Shown in pieces: positions 37,499 through 49,377 of a DNA stretch of 64,000 nucleotides. Positions within the stretch are counted from its first letter, which is position 1; every line of letters starts with the position of its first letter. The position numbers were made by a program, and so were the translations under genes. The notes under the pieces are model-generated. The model did not search any database, was not told the DNA's origin, and saw nothing but the letters and a program-made list of their open reading frames with translations. The stretch is from Paramacrobiotus metropolitanus (taxonomy: Eukaryota > Tardigrada > Eutardigrada > Parachela > Macrobiotidae): NCBI RefSeq assembly GCF_019649055.1, contig NW_026570294.1, positions 186,001 to 250,000 of the forward strand, written 5' to 3'.

Positions 37499-39142
37499 TT
37501 AACAAATCAGATCGTAGCATGAGGTCTGGTAGGAGAACTCAGTATCATACACTGCGACATTCTTGCTACCAATTTCTTTGCTACAATCGACTCTCAGATT
37601 GTCCGGCCACGCGCTCCAGTTCTCCGCCGGCAGGAAATAGTTTCCAACGGTCGCCACCTCTCCCTTTTTCTTAGCATCCGTCAGATACGGCTTCCTCTTG
37701 AGATGATTTCGCAGCCACGACGATGAGCAATCACAGTGCAGCTTCTTAATGTGCTCCAGGTCCGTTTTTGTCAACTTCGGCACTTGGATCGTCGACAGCT
37801 GCTGACCTTCCAACGCCGCCAGCCCGATGACGACATGTCGCTCCAGCGCTAGGTTAAGGAGATCCGGCAAATCCGTGAATGTATAGGGATCCAAATCGGC
37901 GATGGTCGATCCGGAAAAAGAGATCATTCTAACCGTCGGCATATTGGAGAAATCGTCCTTCTTCACTACCAAACCCAATCCCTGCGCGATATCCAGGTTA
38001 ACCAGATTCGGGAGGTTACCGATATTGCGGATCTTGAAGGTAATCTGCGGGGTGACGCTTTTTCGAATGCGGAGATCGATGACCTGGTTGCGGATGGCCT
38101 CGAAGGTGTCGCTGTCGATCGGATCCATCGCGTCGTTGCGCTCTTGCAGCTCCACCACCACGGCACGATTCGGGCTGATCTGGCTCACATTTTTGGTGTA
38201 GGTCGTGATGGAGGGACGGTCGCCGCCGGCTCCGCAGCCGATGGTGTAGTACGATTTGAAAATCTTGGAGGTCTCCCAATCAAGATCCGTGCGGCAGTAA
38301 TCGTATTTTCCATCACCGCAGGCGATCTTCGCGTAACTGTTGCATTCTTCTTTGGAGAGGACGTCGGTGCGGAATGGGTAAAGGTCAGAGGTCAAGGGAG
38401 GCCCGGAGATTTGGAGAATGGCGGCGGATGGATTGCCGCATTCGGTTTCCAGTTTGTTCCGCTCTGTGCTTTCCTCATCCGGCTGGACGACGGCGCAAAT
38501 CGCACCTTGCAATGCAACAAATGAGGTACATTAAATTATATTCCTAATCGTAAAAATTAATAGTATTGGTAATAAAAGTCAGTAGTAAAATGACTACAAA
38601 TTTATAGTGCAGTGCACTGCATTGTAATTGCGTGCATAGCGGCTAGCGCATGCGGAAGCTGACCACAACGCGTTGAGGTGGTAAAACTTATTCATTCTTT
38701 GTCAATGCATACAGTTTGGCATTTTCGTAACCGTTAGGAATACCTGAATTTTTTTGTTAAAAACAAAGTGTTTCGTATCAAAGTCTAAGTTTAAGTTTAG
38801 TGTTCTGCAATAGAGTTAGGTTGCATTTCCTGTGTGTACAGTACATAATTACTGTACAAATAGACAAAATAAAAGTGACTGTCTCAATGACCATTCCACT
38901 AGTAATGAATGTTATGACTTTTATAATTGTGAAATAAATTATTTACTAAAAGTAATGGCTAGATTTTTATTAAACGGTAAGATTAGAAAAAGCCTTTCCT
39001 TGCATTGAGCAATCAATCATAATTTTACGGTATGAACAGATATCTCCTGCTGCGCATAATATGCAAGTCGCAGACAGTAGTGACGCTAAGGTAACATACC
39101 GGTAATCAATCCAAGTCCAATCAAAAAATTTTTAAACGCCAT
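37499..39142 (-). CDS. Secreted LRR protein, copy C
   Basis: Two minus-strand exons, 39142-39100 and 38505-37499, give 349 residues. Exon 1 encodes MAFKNFLIGLGLIT, completed in exon 2 as a signal peptide (GAICAVVQ). The protein has the same plan as copy B: a Cys-bearing N-terminus (SKEECNSYAKIACGDGKYDYC), LRRs (LPNLVNLDIA, FSNMPTVRMISF, YTFTDLPDLLNLAL) and a Cys cap (LHCDCSSSWLRNHLKRK ... VDC ... SCYDLIC). The intron that splits LRRs from the cap in copy B is absent, and an extra segment (GLAALEGQQLSTIQVPKLTKTD) bridges the site. No defects are seen. The gene is GC-richer than copy B. Function is unknown beyond extracellular protein binding. Confidence 0.87.
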
Positions 39143-41639
39143 AATCCCTCAACACGTGTGTAAAGCTGTCAACAGCTTTCTCAAAAGCATATGCAACGTG
39201 GTGTTAAGTTGCACAAGACAAACAGAATCCTAGATTGTGCAAAATTATACTTCAGATGCGACTAACAAATTATCACAATGATGTTGTTATTGGAGCAACA
39301 GCGGTGAGATCCGGAGAATCGGTGCGGTGCAGCACTCAACAAAGAATTACTACGGTTCACAGCGTCGCTTTGGGAAAAACACGCCGAGAAGCTGGTAATA
39401 AGTATTTATACGTTTATTGACAACAGAATAATTATGCCGTCGACAACCAGCAAACAGCACTTGTCCCCATTTAACACCACCGCTTTCACTTGCAACAGTG
39501 AGTCGGCATTATAAACAACGGCTGCCGCTTGTCGGCACAGTAGATGATTGGACGCCGGCGCCAAAAACGGGGCCGAGTCAGGTCTTAATTTGCAGCTTAA
39601 TCATTTGCCCTCGTTGATTTACCAATGAAGTGAAAGTGGTGGCTACTGGCTAGTAACTCGCAGAATCTTGTACAGTATATGTGTAGGTTGACAAACCGGT
39701 GACGGATCAACAGGCGCATTAAGCAGTAGGCTTCTATGCAAGCGCACGCTTGTTGACTCATAACCAGCTTCACTTTCGGTTTCTCAGTGGTGGAATGCGC
39801 TAATTGTTTGTCTCTGACAATCAGCGAAGTCGGTAATAAATTAGCGAGGGGCCGGCAGGGAAATAACCCCTCGCCGAGCACGTTTGTTTACTATTATGCA
39901 ATCAATCGTATAAACATTCTCTGCCGAGAATGGATTACTGATTCCGATAAACGACCGGATTCCGATAAACGACCGGATTTTTGCATTGGATCTGGTTTCT
40001 ACAGTAAACTGATTTCTTAGTACTGTGTCGATAAGAGTTTAAAATTTTTTATAAGAATGGCTAAAAGCATTTCTCTGGAGGCCATCGACACCGCACTGAC
40101 TCGTTAGTACCATTAAATTTAAAAATAACAACGAGACCACAAGCAAGGTACACTGCGTAAAGCATAGCGTAGTTTTTGAAGCGGTAATGTCTAGTTGTAG
40201 CCGAACGAATTATGAAACAAAATTTAACAATCATTTGTGAATTACTGTATAAATACGTAATTTTTAGGCATGTGCGCTGACTTGTTGCAGTCATACTGTC
40301 AATTGTTTCCTCATTGAGGCAGGCAAAGATGTTACGGCGTCTCGTAATATATGTAAGCCCCGGAAATAATAGCCTACACACTGATTATTAGGGCGGCAAT
40401 GGTATTGTCGTAAATTGCGACAAACACTCATTGATCCATGGTAGCGGAAGAAAAGTTATGCAAATGTAAGCGCGTGCATTCACTGAAAACCAGTAATAAT
40501 CTTTGGTAATTTTTACAACAAATGTGCTGACATTAATCTTTTGGCACTGGAACAGCTGGTGAATGTCTGATTATGTCTCTGATGCGTCTATTTGAGAAGC
40601 GCAAAACAATCTCTTTCGCAGTGCTGGTTGACAGTGTGAACAAAATATGTGACGCTACTATGAGCGCCAAAGGGGAGAAGTTGGCCACGACTTGCGCAAC
40701 TACAATGAAATTGTAATAATCGGTACTTCCTGCAGATGCGGTCAGTACCGTTTAGGAGAAAATAAACTTTGTACAATAAATTCCATGCCACTAACAAGTA
40801 CGGCTTTCAAACAACTATTACAGTACGTGGCTTTTTATGTTCTTCAATCTTAGTATATAAATCTGGTTTTGGATGGAAAACCGGCTGTCTTGAATTAACG
40901 GGATAATTCGCAGCTCGCACCAGAATGTCTGTAATTCTGGACAATCTTCTGACGACACAGCCATGTGCTGTAATCCCCGATATACGTAAATCAAAAGCCA
41001 TGCTGGCCAGAAACACAGTATTTTAATGATTTCTATACGTAGGCCAAGATAACCTGGCGAGGTATCCAGGGCCGGTCTGATTCCAGGTAATCATCCGTAG
41101 TGCCGTGGTCATCCATGCCACTACGGCGTGGGTTACGGAGCCTCTGATTCGGTATGTAAGTGCACGATGTTTTGCCGCGAAGGGCGATAGGTCATTACTT
41201 CGAGGAACATATGCTCCAAGAGGCGACGGGTATCTCCTACTCGGTACATTCTGGATATGGTGCAATAATTAAGAGAAATGGAGCGCCCAGTCGAGCTTGT
41301 TAATGAAAGTATTCTTTTAAGTGGTGCTCTTCTGTGTTTAATGGATCAAAGCATGTTCTACGGGAAGACTGGCTCTATCGGCAAATCGCTTTGCATTTTC
41401 ACGCAAGAAAAGCCGAAGCAGATGAGGCCGGATGCGAGTTCTCGTTTTCCAATATGGAAGACCGCTTTCTCGCAAGATTACTCTTTGTCCTTTAGGTAAT
41501 GTAATGGACTACGCTAACTTCAAAGGAAAAAGCGTTAGCGCAGTTTTCCGACGTCTCCTCCGTCCGTCATAGGTAAAAAACAGGATTTAATTGTGAGTTC
41601 ATTCATTCCATTCTCAAAGCAGCTACGATTGTGATAACC
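39143..41639. other. Intergenic, no supported gene
   Basis: About 2.5 kb without defensible coding. An 18-bp unit, GATTCCGATAAACGACCG, is tandemly repeated twice at ~39942-39977. Confidence 0.35.
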
Positions 41640-42240
41640 TATCCGTAGAGCGGGAGAAAAAGGATCACAATTCACATGCCCGGTTTTCTAAAGGTTAGGG
41701 TCGTACGTCGTACGTAAGACACAACGAACCAAAACTAAAGTCAAAATAATACATATTAGAAACAGTATGGCCAGCTTCCGATAAATCTGCACAGCGATGC
41801 TGTGTTCTTGCACACTGGTCAGAGCAGCTAGTCAGATCCTCGTAAAACGATAAGACAACATCAAGCCTTTTTTACATACTGAAACGATGCTCTTATAAAA
41901 GCATTTCAACTCGAACTGATTATTCAGCGCTTCGAGGGAGCTTACGAATGGGGTTGGAAAAGGATGCAATGTCATGAATCAGCTATGATTACGAATCCAC
42001 GATTATCAGAAGCGAGAGAAACACCACATCCCTGTGCGGCCAGACCACACGCCTAATTTATTATAATGTCGTCCCGTACGAACGGAAGAAAAAACTGAAC
42101 TAAAATCAAGTTTAAAAATAAAATGGAAAGCTTCCGATAATGGGTCTAATCATTATAGCTCATGACAAGCTGGTCAGAACCAGTAGTCCACATTTTGAAC
42201 CGCTAAGACAACATTCATCCGCTTTAGTACTATGGAAATA
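41640..42240. repeat. Diverged tandem duplication downstream of KLHL copy 1
   Basis: Two units of ~240 bp, at about 41640-41880 and 42030-42240, share ordered blocks. Examples are ATGGCCAGCTTCCGATAA versus ATGGAAAGCTTCCGATAA, CTGGTCAGA...CAG-TAGTC, and GATAAGACAACATCAAGCC versus GCTAAGACAACATTCATCC. Non-coding; it lies just 3' of the KLHL gene. Confidence 0.5.
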
Positions 42241-42303
42241 ACTAGGACAGGAATATTGGGGAAACGAAGGGACATTGAAGCCATAACCACCAGCCATCAC
42301 CAG

Positions 42304-44960
42304 CTAGCCACAGATGGCAGCATCCGGTCGCGGCGTCCGCTTCCGGATGCTGTGCCGCTGCACCACCGCTAAGGTGCGATAGCGCGGCATAAACTGCTGC
42401 GGTGCTGCACAGTGCAAGCCGCACCACGGGACTGAATGCTGCGCCGCTTCACACACCGACCAGCTGTCCTCTGCCGGGTCGTAGCACTCCATCGCCGAGC
42501 TCACTGCTTCCTCCGTCGCATGACAACCACCCACAGCGTACAGTCTGTCTTTCACCAGCACTAGCCCCAAATCCGTCCTGGCGAAATTCATGCCCCCTGC
42601 ATCCAAATATGTATTTAATTAACCGTGTGTAGAATAACATGCACCCTATATCCAAGAAGTAATTAGCCGTCTGCAGCGTAACAGCAAGAGCGGTTAAATT
42701 GGAACACCAAAAAGCCCAATCGCACTCACGCTTCGACTGCCACTGGTTCGTCTGCACATTGAACGCCTCCACACATGCCAGAGCGGAACCCATGGAACGA
42801 CTGGTACAGCCGCCTATCAAGCGGAAGATATCAAACTGCGTTTGGAGTTTAAATCCAGACGGAACTGTTATTTTCTTTAGCCGAGTACAACAAAAGGTAC
42901 TGTAAATAAAATAAACATATTAAACGAACGTACGTAAAAATTAATACTGCTGTTGCTGAGAGTGAGCGCTAAACAGCGAGTACGTACTGTTTTTACTAGC
43001 GGTGGTTGTTAACTAGATCAGTGCACCGAGCGAGCGCCAGTACCACTGAAAAATGGTACTGGATTTGTGGAATTTGGAAAGCGTGACGTACGCTCTTCGT
43101 GGCGTCAGACAAATTTTATGCTCTTGACGAAGGCTTAACAGTAGCATCTCGTTGCGCTCGATGGCCGATGCGAATAAAACACCTGTTGCAGCTATGTACA
43201 CTACACTGACCAGAAATTAGATGAGACCATCCGGGCCCACGCACGCGCTACAACGGGCGCGCGCTGTCGGCATCGGTGCCAGCTCCTCCCAGACGTCGCG
43301 GGCCGGATCGTAGCAGTAAGCGGTGTCCGCTGTCATGGAGTTGCCGAGCAGCTGCCGATTCCTGCAATACCCACCAAAAACGTAGATGCGGCTCTCGCAA
43401 GAGACAATCGCACTGGACGGTAAGAAGACGGACAGCGGCATTGGCGCGCGGACAATCATTTGTTGCAGCCCCTCATCGTACGCGCACATTCGGCCGTCCA
43501 CCATCACGAACACCTGCTCGTGGAGGACGGCCAGCGGCATGGCAGGGTGTTGAACGGGAAACACCGTCAGATACGTCCACTGATCCGCGCCGGCATCGTA
43601 CACGTGTAGTTGCTGGGTCGTATCATCCTTTTTCGTCACAACGTAGACGAGCAGGCGACCGTTCTTGACGGCATAGATCGCATCAGGCCGCCACCGGCTC
43701 GGTGGAGGCGCGCACGGCACGCTCCAGCTTCTAAACGTCCGCGGATCCAGATAGGCAATGCCAGCCGTACGATGCTTATCCGTTCCGTGATCCCACAGTG
43801 AGACCATTATTGGCTCTGTAAATACCCAAAGGACGTACAGAACTACCGGCTCCAAGATGAAAAGCCTCTTACCGCAAACAGCAAATTCAAGAAATTATAA
43901 AGATATTTGTAAAAACGGATAACCCCAAAAAGCACACAAGCCACCACCAAAAACAACTAACCATAGGAGTTCCGCAGTGTGGAGGCGCTGTCGCGAGCAA
44001 GGACCGATTGGATAGCCTGGTGCAAGTGTTGTCCAGTGGACGTGTCGGGAAGGGAAGCCATGTAGTCGGCCGTCAGCAAACCTGCACGAATATGTCGCGA
44101 CGCGTCCGCCGCGTGCGGCAGTCGGGTTACGGGTGAACGATCCAGCCAACGTACAACCGCCGCAGCCACCTGCTCCTCCTTCTCCACGTTCAGCTCGTCG
44201 GACCCAATCAACTGCTGTATCTGAAAAAACAAAAACCAATCTGGTTAAGGTAGAACGAACGCACCCAAGCCCAAAATAACACACTTCAGCCGCATCCATA
44301 TCCAGAAACTCCTCCGACGGGGTTATACAGTGGAAGTGCTCCAGTGCAAATGCCAGACATTCCTCCGCCAAATCCCGACAGGACAGCTGCCGGGCCCCGC
44401 GCCAGATAGTCAGCCAGTTGGTCAGATCGATGTTGGCCCGCAGGAAGCTCTTACACGCCTCCACAATCTGTCCCATCTCCAGCATGTCCGCTGCCTTCAG
44501 CAGGAAAAGAGCGTTGTCAGCGTCCACGGCAATCTCGAAGCCATAAATACAGTCCACCAATCTGCAAAGCCAACAATACAGTAATCGAGCCAACGCTAAC
44601 AATACCGCACACTCGGTCAGTAATCGAGCTACAAATCCATAAGCGCATTTACTGCTCAAGAATATGGTGGGGAACGCTGTGCAGCTGGATCGTATCCTGC
44701 CTCGACTCCTTCATCGGGGAGAGCAGCATGCGTCGGAACCAGCCACTGCTCGCCATCAGCACAATGCGATGGCAGGGAACTGCCTGCACTGGTTTGGACG
44801 GATCATCCGCGCCCCGCAACGACACATCGCACAGATCGTGACGGGCTCCCTGCAGTCCGTGGAGAAATACGGATCCATCGCGTTTTAGCGGAGATGGATT
44901 CTCGGATGGATCGTGCCGTTGGCGAGAAGACCGAGTAACGCATGTCGCACATTCTGCCAT
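42304..44960 (-). CDS. BTB-BACK-Kelch protein (KLHL-type), copy 1
   Basis: Six minus-strand exons: 44960-44653, 44561-44285, 44220-43962, 43815-(43228), 42813-42730 and 42596-42304. If exon 4 ends at 43228 the frame is kept and the product is 602 residues, a normal KLHL length. Such proteins are adaptors of Cullin-3 ubiquitin ligases. Exon 1 and part of exon 2 form the BTB domain (DLCDVSLR, CHRIVLMASSGWFRRML). The BACK domain follows (LAEECLAFALEHF, SDELNVEKEEQVAAAVVRWL). Kelch repeats come after it (SRIYVFGGYCRNRQ, CYDPARDVWEELAPMP, RLYAVGGCH, CYDPAEDSWSV). The donor used by copy 2 at the equivalent place (GTCAGT, 43210) would give a frameshift here, because one base is missing from the IYVAG codons and a TAA appears. 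A weaker GTCTCA donor 17 bases upstream rescues the frame, so integrity needs transcript evidence. Confidence 0.78.
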
Positions 44961-46131
44961 ATTTTATACTGTAGCCTTGTAGCGTGAGCTAATGGACAAA
45001 AGAACGGAAATAAACGCTGACTACGATGATGATTGATGAACACCGATGAAAATAATCGAAATACAAAGGCTCTCTTTATAAAAAAATCCAACCAAATCCA
45101 ACTCGTAAAAAATCCATCTCGTCAAAAATCCAGCCAAATCAAATCAAAGCATTTAACGTGTACTGTACCGACTGTACGTACTGGGTTGTGCCGTAGTGGG
45201 TACTGGGTAGTACTGTATGTTTATGTAGACAAAACAGTGCCTTCTGCAACCGTTGTCGGACAAACCGTTGCACAAGTGAACAACAAAATAATATAATGCC
45301 CGGCCGTGAAAAGCTTGATCGTGAACGCTAATGTACTGTACGAGTTCGTACTTTAGCTGCTAACAGGAAGAACACCTGATGTGGTGACAATTCTAACAAC
45401 TAATAACTTTACGTGGTAATAACTTTACCATGTTTGTGCCGGTCCAAATATCACAGTAGCCCTTTTACAACTAACCGGCATACGCATATAAATTGAACGT
45501 CATCGCCAGCAAGGGCTGGGATCAATATGCTTTGCATCCGAATACGACTATTACGAAATGCCGAGTATTTCGTAAAATATAATACTGTAATAACATCACT
45601 TGAAACATGATGAAAGTACTTACACACGAGTATGTACTTTACATACGAAGGGAAAACGTATTAATTTTTATGTTCGTACATGGAACATGGAACGCACATC
45701 GTACATCGTACACGAGTATGGAACGTGAGAATAAAATTTATTGCATTTTGTAATACTCGTATTTCGGATATTTACGACGACGAGAAAAGTACATTGTTAA
45801 TATTTTTGTCGACATTTTGTCGAAGGGTCGGTTATGTCTGATACTGTGACGCAAACTAAGCCGTTAACAATGTATGAGAGGAAAAACGAGGGAAAAGGCT
45901 GAGAAACGAAAACGAAATAATTCTAATAACGCTCAAAGTATTGGTATTTTTTGCTTTTATTCGACAAGAATACACAGTTATTGTAGTTTCAACTGCCAGC
46001 ACAAAAAAAACCTTGTCTGCTATGAAAAAAAATCTGAAGGTATGGCCGGCTTCATTACTGGAATACCCTGTCTGCCGGCATCCGGTGATGGCTGCAGGCT
46101 GAGCGGTCGGCGGTGAGAAATTGCCGATCAA
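44961..46131. other. Intergenic
   Basis: Upstream of KLHL copy 1. Contains AATCCAACCAAATCCA-type short repeats at 45087-45140 and no supported gene. Confidence 0.35.
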
Positions 46132-46788
46132 GTTAAGGGAAGTGGGGCAGTACATGGCACCAAATTCGTGTGCATGCACGAAAACTTTCGCTTTCCCGCA
46201 CTCCCAAACACGTTTTTGTTTCGGTTTATGACGTTTTGTAGCCAAAAGATTTGCATACACTGGAGTGAAAACCGTTTGTGCGCGCAACATCCGGTTCGGG
46301 AGTTATGGCTGTTAGAAAATTCCAAAAAGTTTAAATGCGTTCAGGTTACCAAAAGTCTCATTATCGACCGATCTCCCTCAAATTTTGCACGTAAATGCAC
46401 ATGTCCATCAAGATCGTTTTTACACCGATTCAGACTTCCATGATTTTTTTCAAATTTTAAAATAAACCTTAAAATTTTTGAAATTCATTTTAAAATTTCA
46501 AAACATGCTAAAGCAGTGGATCGGTGTAAAAACGTTTCTCATGGGTATGCGCATTTACGTGCAAAATTTGAAAAAGATCGGTCCATAATGAGACTTTTGG
46601 TACACATAAACGGATTTAAACTTTTTGGAATTTTCTAACAGCCATAACTGCCGAACCGGTTGTTGCGCGCACAAACGGTTTTCACGCCAATGTATACAAA
46701 TCTTCTGGCTACATAATGTCATAAACCGAAACAAAAAAGTGTTTGGGAGTCTGCGAAAGTAAAAGTTTTCGTGCATGTACATTTAGTA
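46132..46788. mobile_element. TTAA-flanked palindromic MITE, copy B (giant hairpin)
   Basis: The left end is TTAAGGGAAGTGGGGCAGTACATGG, as in copy A. From ~46177 to 46420 the sequence is closely complementary to 46530-46788: TGCATGCACGAAAAC pairs with GTTTTCGTGCATGTACA, TTTGTGCGCGCAAC with GTTGCGCGCACAAA, and GATCGTTTTTACACCGAT with ATCGGTGTAAAAACG. The spacer is AT-rich. The right terminal TTAA end is lost. The arms are ~250 bp each and no transposase is encoded. Long frames on both strands here are mirror images of one another. Confidence 0.82.
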
Positions 46789-47886
46789 ATAGTGCATGTA
46801 GTAATAGTTTTAATATGACGTACTATTATTATTAATTTTGTTCCTTCGAGTGGAAAATGAATTCTGTTATACCAAATATCCACACAACACGGAAGAACAA
46901 TGCGCGCTGATTAATCTTCTGTCCGTTTCCAGATAGCGATTCTTCCTGAGAATTTACTGCGCAAATCGTTTTATATATCTGGTATTGTATAAAAGCTTAG
47001 CGTGCCTCTTCTTCCGTGGTGCCTGGATGCATCATGGCTTCAACGGAATTATTTTCCAAAATGCCATAGAATCGCCGCATTTATCCTCTGCTTTTATTGT
47101 GTGCTCAGATACATGCCTTTTCCGCGGAACTGCTTTGCGCTGCCAGGTGTACAATAGGCGCCTAACATTTTGAAGACGTAGATTATGTGGGCGCGTTGCC
47201 TATCTTTCTCACCGTCAATGCTTCATCCAAACGATTATTTGTCCCAGCCGTATCATATCTAGATCTGGCACTTCCATGTGAACGATTTTGGGTGCCTTCT
47301 TTCTTTTGCGGATTGTGTAATGGTTTCAGTGTAATCCATTTTCTAAATGCCCTGACGTCCGAATAGCATTTACAATGTTCTGATTAATGCGCGACTAACT
47401 CCCGCCGATCCCACTTGTGGTGAACTGGGGCCACCCCCCAGGGGGGCGCAAATTTTTTAAACTTCGAAAAGCATGTACAAATATTTTTTATGTGTTGTGA
47501 ATGCCGAACGCTGCACATAAGGTTACCGCAACGAGACGCGTTGTAACGTATTGCTGTTAATTTTCGTAACTTGAAATCCTAGCCTATTCCGATGTATAAA
47601 AAATAGCCAACTGGATAGCCTGAGAAAACACAATTCTGTAGTCCGAATTAGTAAATCAGATTCAAGTTCAACACGAAAATTAACGATGCACCCCATTAAA
47701 ATAAGCAGCGTCTTTAGCCGATGGGTTGGTCTTTGGGCGCCGGTTTTTCGCTTCTACTAATTAGCGGCTCATATGAGCTCTTATTAAGAGCTGATATGAG
47801 TTGCACGATTCGGTAAAGTACTGTTCGGGCAACACTGAGATCCGTAAAGCGTTAAAACGGCTGTTGCGGTTTAGGAGATATGAACT
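46789..47886. other. Intergenic
   Basis: No supported gene. A run of GCCACCCCCCAGGGGGGCG near 47430 resembles GGGGGCAACGGCCACCCAGGGGGCG at 49151, perhaps a shared repeat within the disrupted KLHL locus. Confidence 0.35.
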
Positions 47887-48183
47887 ATGAAGTGCGCCAG
47901 AACGGACCTCAAGCTAGTGTTGCTGAAAAGCACACTGTACGCCGTGGGTGGCTGCCATCCAGTGGAGAAGGAAGGGTGGAGGATACCGGCCATGGAGAGC
48001 TACGACACGGCAACGGATAGTTGGACAGCGTGTGCGGTGGCGATGCACTCGGCCCAGTGGTGCGGCGACAGCTGCACAGCGTCGGGCAGGAGCCTGAGGT
48101 GTGGTCGATTTCTCGGCGTGATTCCGCGGCAGATCGAGAAGAGGATGCGGCGATGTGATGCTGCTAACGCGGCGTGTGGCTAG
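47887..48183 (+). pseudogene. Inverted last Kelch exon of KLHL copy 2
   Basis: Reads KCARTDLKLVLLKSTLYAVGGCH ... SYDTATDSWTACAVAMHSAQWCG ... and ends in CG-stop (TAG 48181). It closely matches exon 6 of copy 1 (NFARTDLGLVLVKDRLYAVGGCH ... AICG), including the bases around the stop. It lies on the plus strand, while every other exon of copy 2 (49378-51758) is on the minus strand, so this piece has been flipped. An acceptor-like TTTAG lies a few bases upstream. It cannot be spliced to the rest in its present orientation. Confidence 0.85.
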
Positions 48184-49377
48184 CTGGCATGGTGGTTGGT
48201 GACAGTCGGTTCTTTCTTCCGTATCTAACGGGCTCATTATGTTCTGACTACTCTAGCTGTTTTCGCCACTTTGCCCCATGTGTTTCACGTAGGCTCTTCA
48301 CGGTTGCCACAAACACGCCTGATGTATAGAAGTATAAAATTTATTTCTTCCGTGCTTTTTTGTTCGATGACAGTATTACGTTGCACAATATTACCAGTTC
48401 ATTCGCTGCAGTTGAACTTCTGAACATTGCCCAACATCTGCCCGCAACAGAAAGATTTTGTTTGTGAGAGCATCCTATAGAATAGATGAGCGGTTTGCAG
48501 CAGTCATAATAAAATTTTGCGAGGCTATCACCATGGTTTTAACGATGCGTATACAAAGGGTAAATATCGATATGCAATAATCATTATACCGTGTACCTGT
48601 ATATACAGCAGGAAATTTAGCCGATGCTTACTCTAGAGGAATTCGTATATACAAGCAGAAAACGACAGAAAATCTCCGCCTTTAAGACTCCCCCCCCCCC
48701 CCGGGTAAGGGACCGGCCCCCTCCCGTCTTTGATAAGTACTAGTTACTCATACCAAAATAATTCAAGAGTTGTTTTTGCTGTTTCTGAAATGGCAGAGAG
48801 AACTAATTTAAAGCGCTATCGATACGAATGTGTGAAATGAACGCATTATACACATCTGCTAATACTTAACACTAGTACTTAACACACCCTACACATCTGC
48901 TACCGCAAGGCTGAACGATAACAATGCCGGTGTCATAAAAAAAGTAGAAGTGTTCGCCGATTGCGAGACATTCCGCAGAGAATCTTCCAAGCTAAAGTTT
49001 TTCATTTTCGCCCGTCTGGATTTCAGAAAACTGCTAATTAAATGCTTAAGGCTGCTTACGGTTTTTCCCATTCAAATTGTGATTTGCGCTGCTAACCACA
49101 TCTCACCAGTCAGGGCAGGTTAATTTGCACCGCGTTTTTGCTTTTCACGCGGGGGCAACGGCCACCCAGGGGGCGTCAATCTTTAAAATTCCACTATTTT
49201 AGGCTCTGGCTCTTATTAACGGTCATTTTCAGTACCGTAAAAACGCCTACGCTCCGCTCCGACCTTATAGCTTCAGTTATTACCAGTTAGTTGCTAAACA
49301 ATCGGCTAACCGTTAACGGAATCACCATGTAACTGACTCTTGACGCTCTTAACCATAGCTACCCACGTCGTACTCAC
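48184..49377. other. Sequence between the inverted exon and the rest of KLHL copy 2
   Basis: No gene. A (C)15 run at about 48690-48704 and the inversion junctions should lie here. AT-rich in the middle, with CACATCTGCTA repeated twice at 48849-48900. Confidence 0.35.

Noticed and set aside
46168-46782. Two nearly identical small proteins on opposite strands
   Set aside because: They are the two arms of the palindromic MITE read in both directions.
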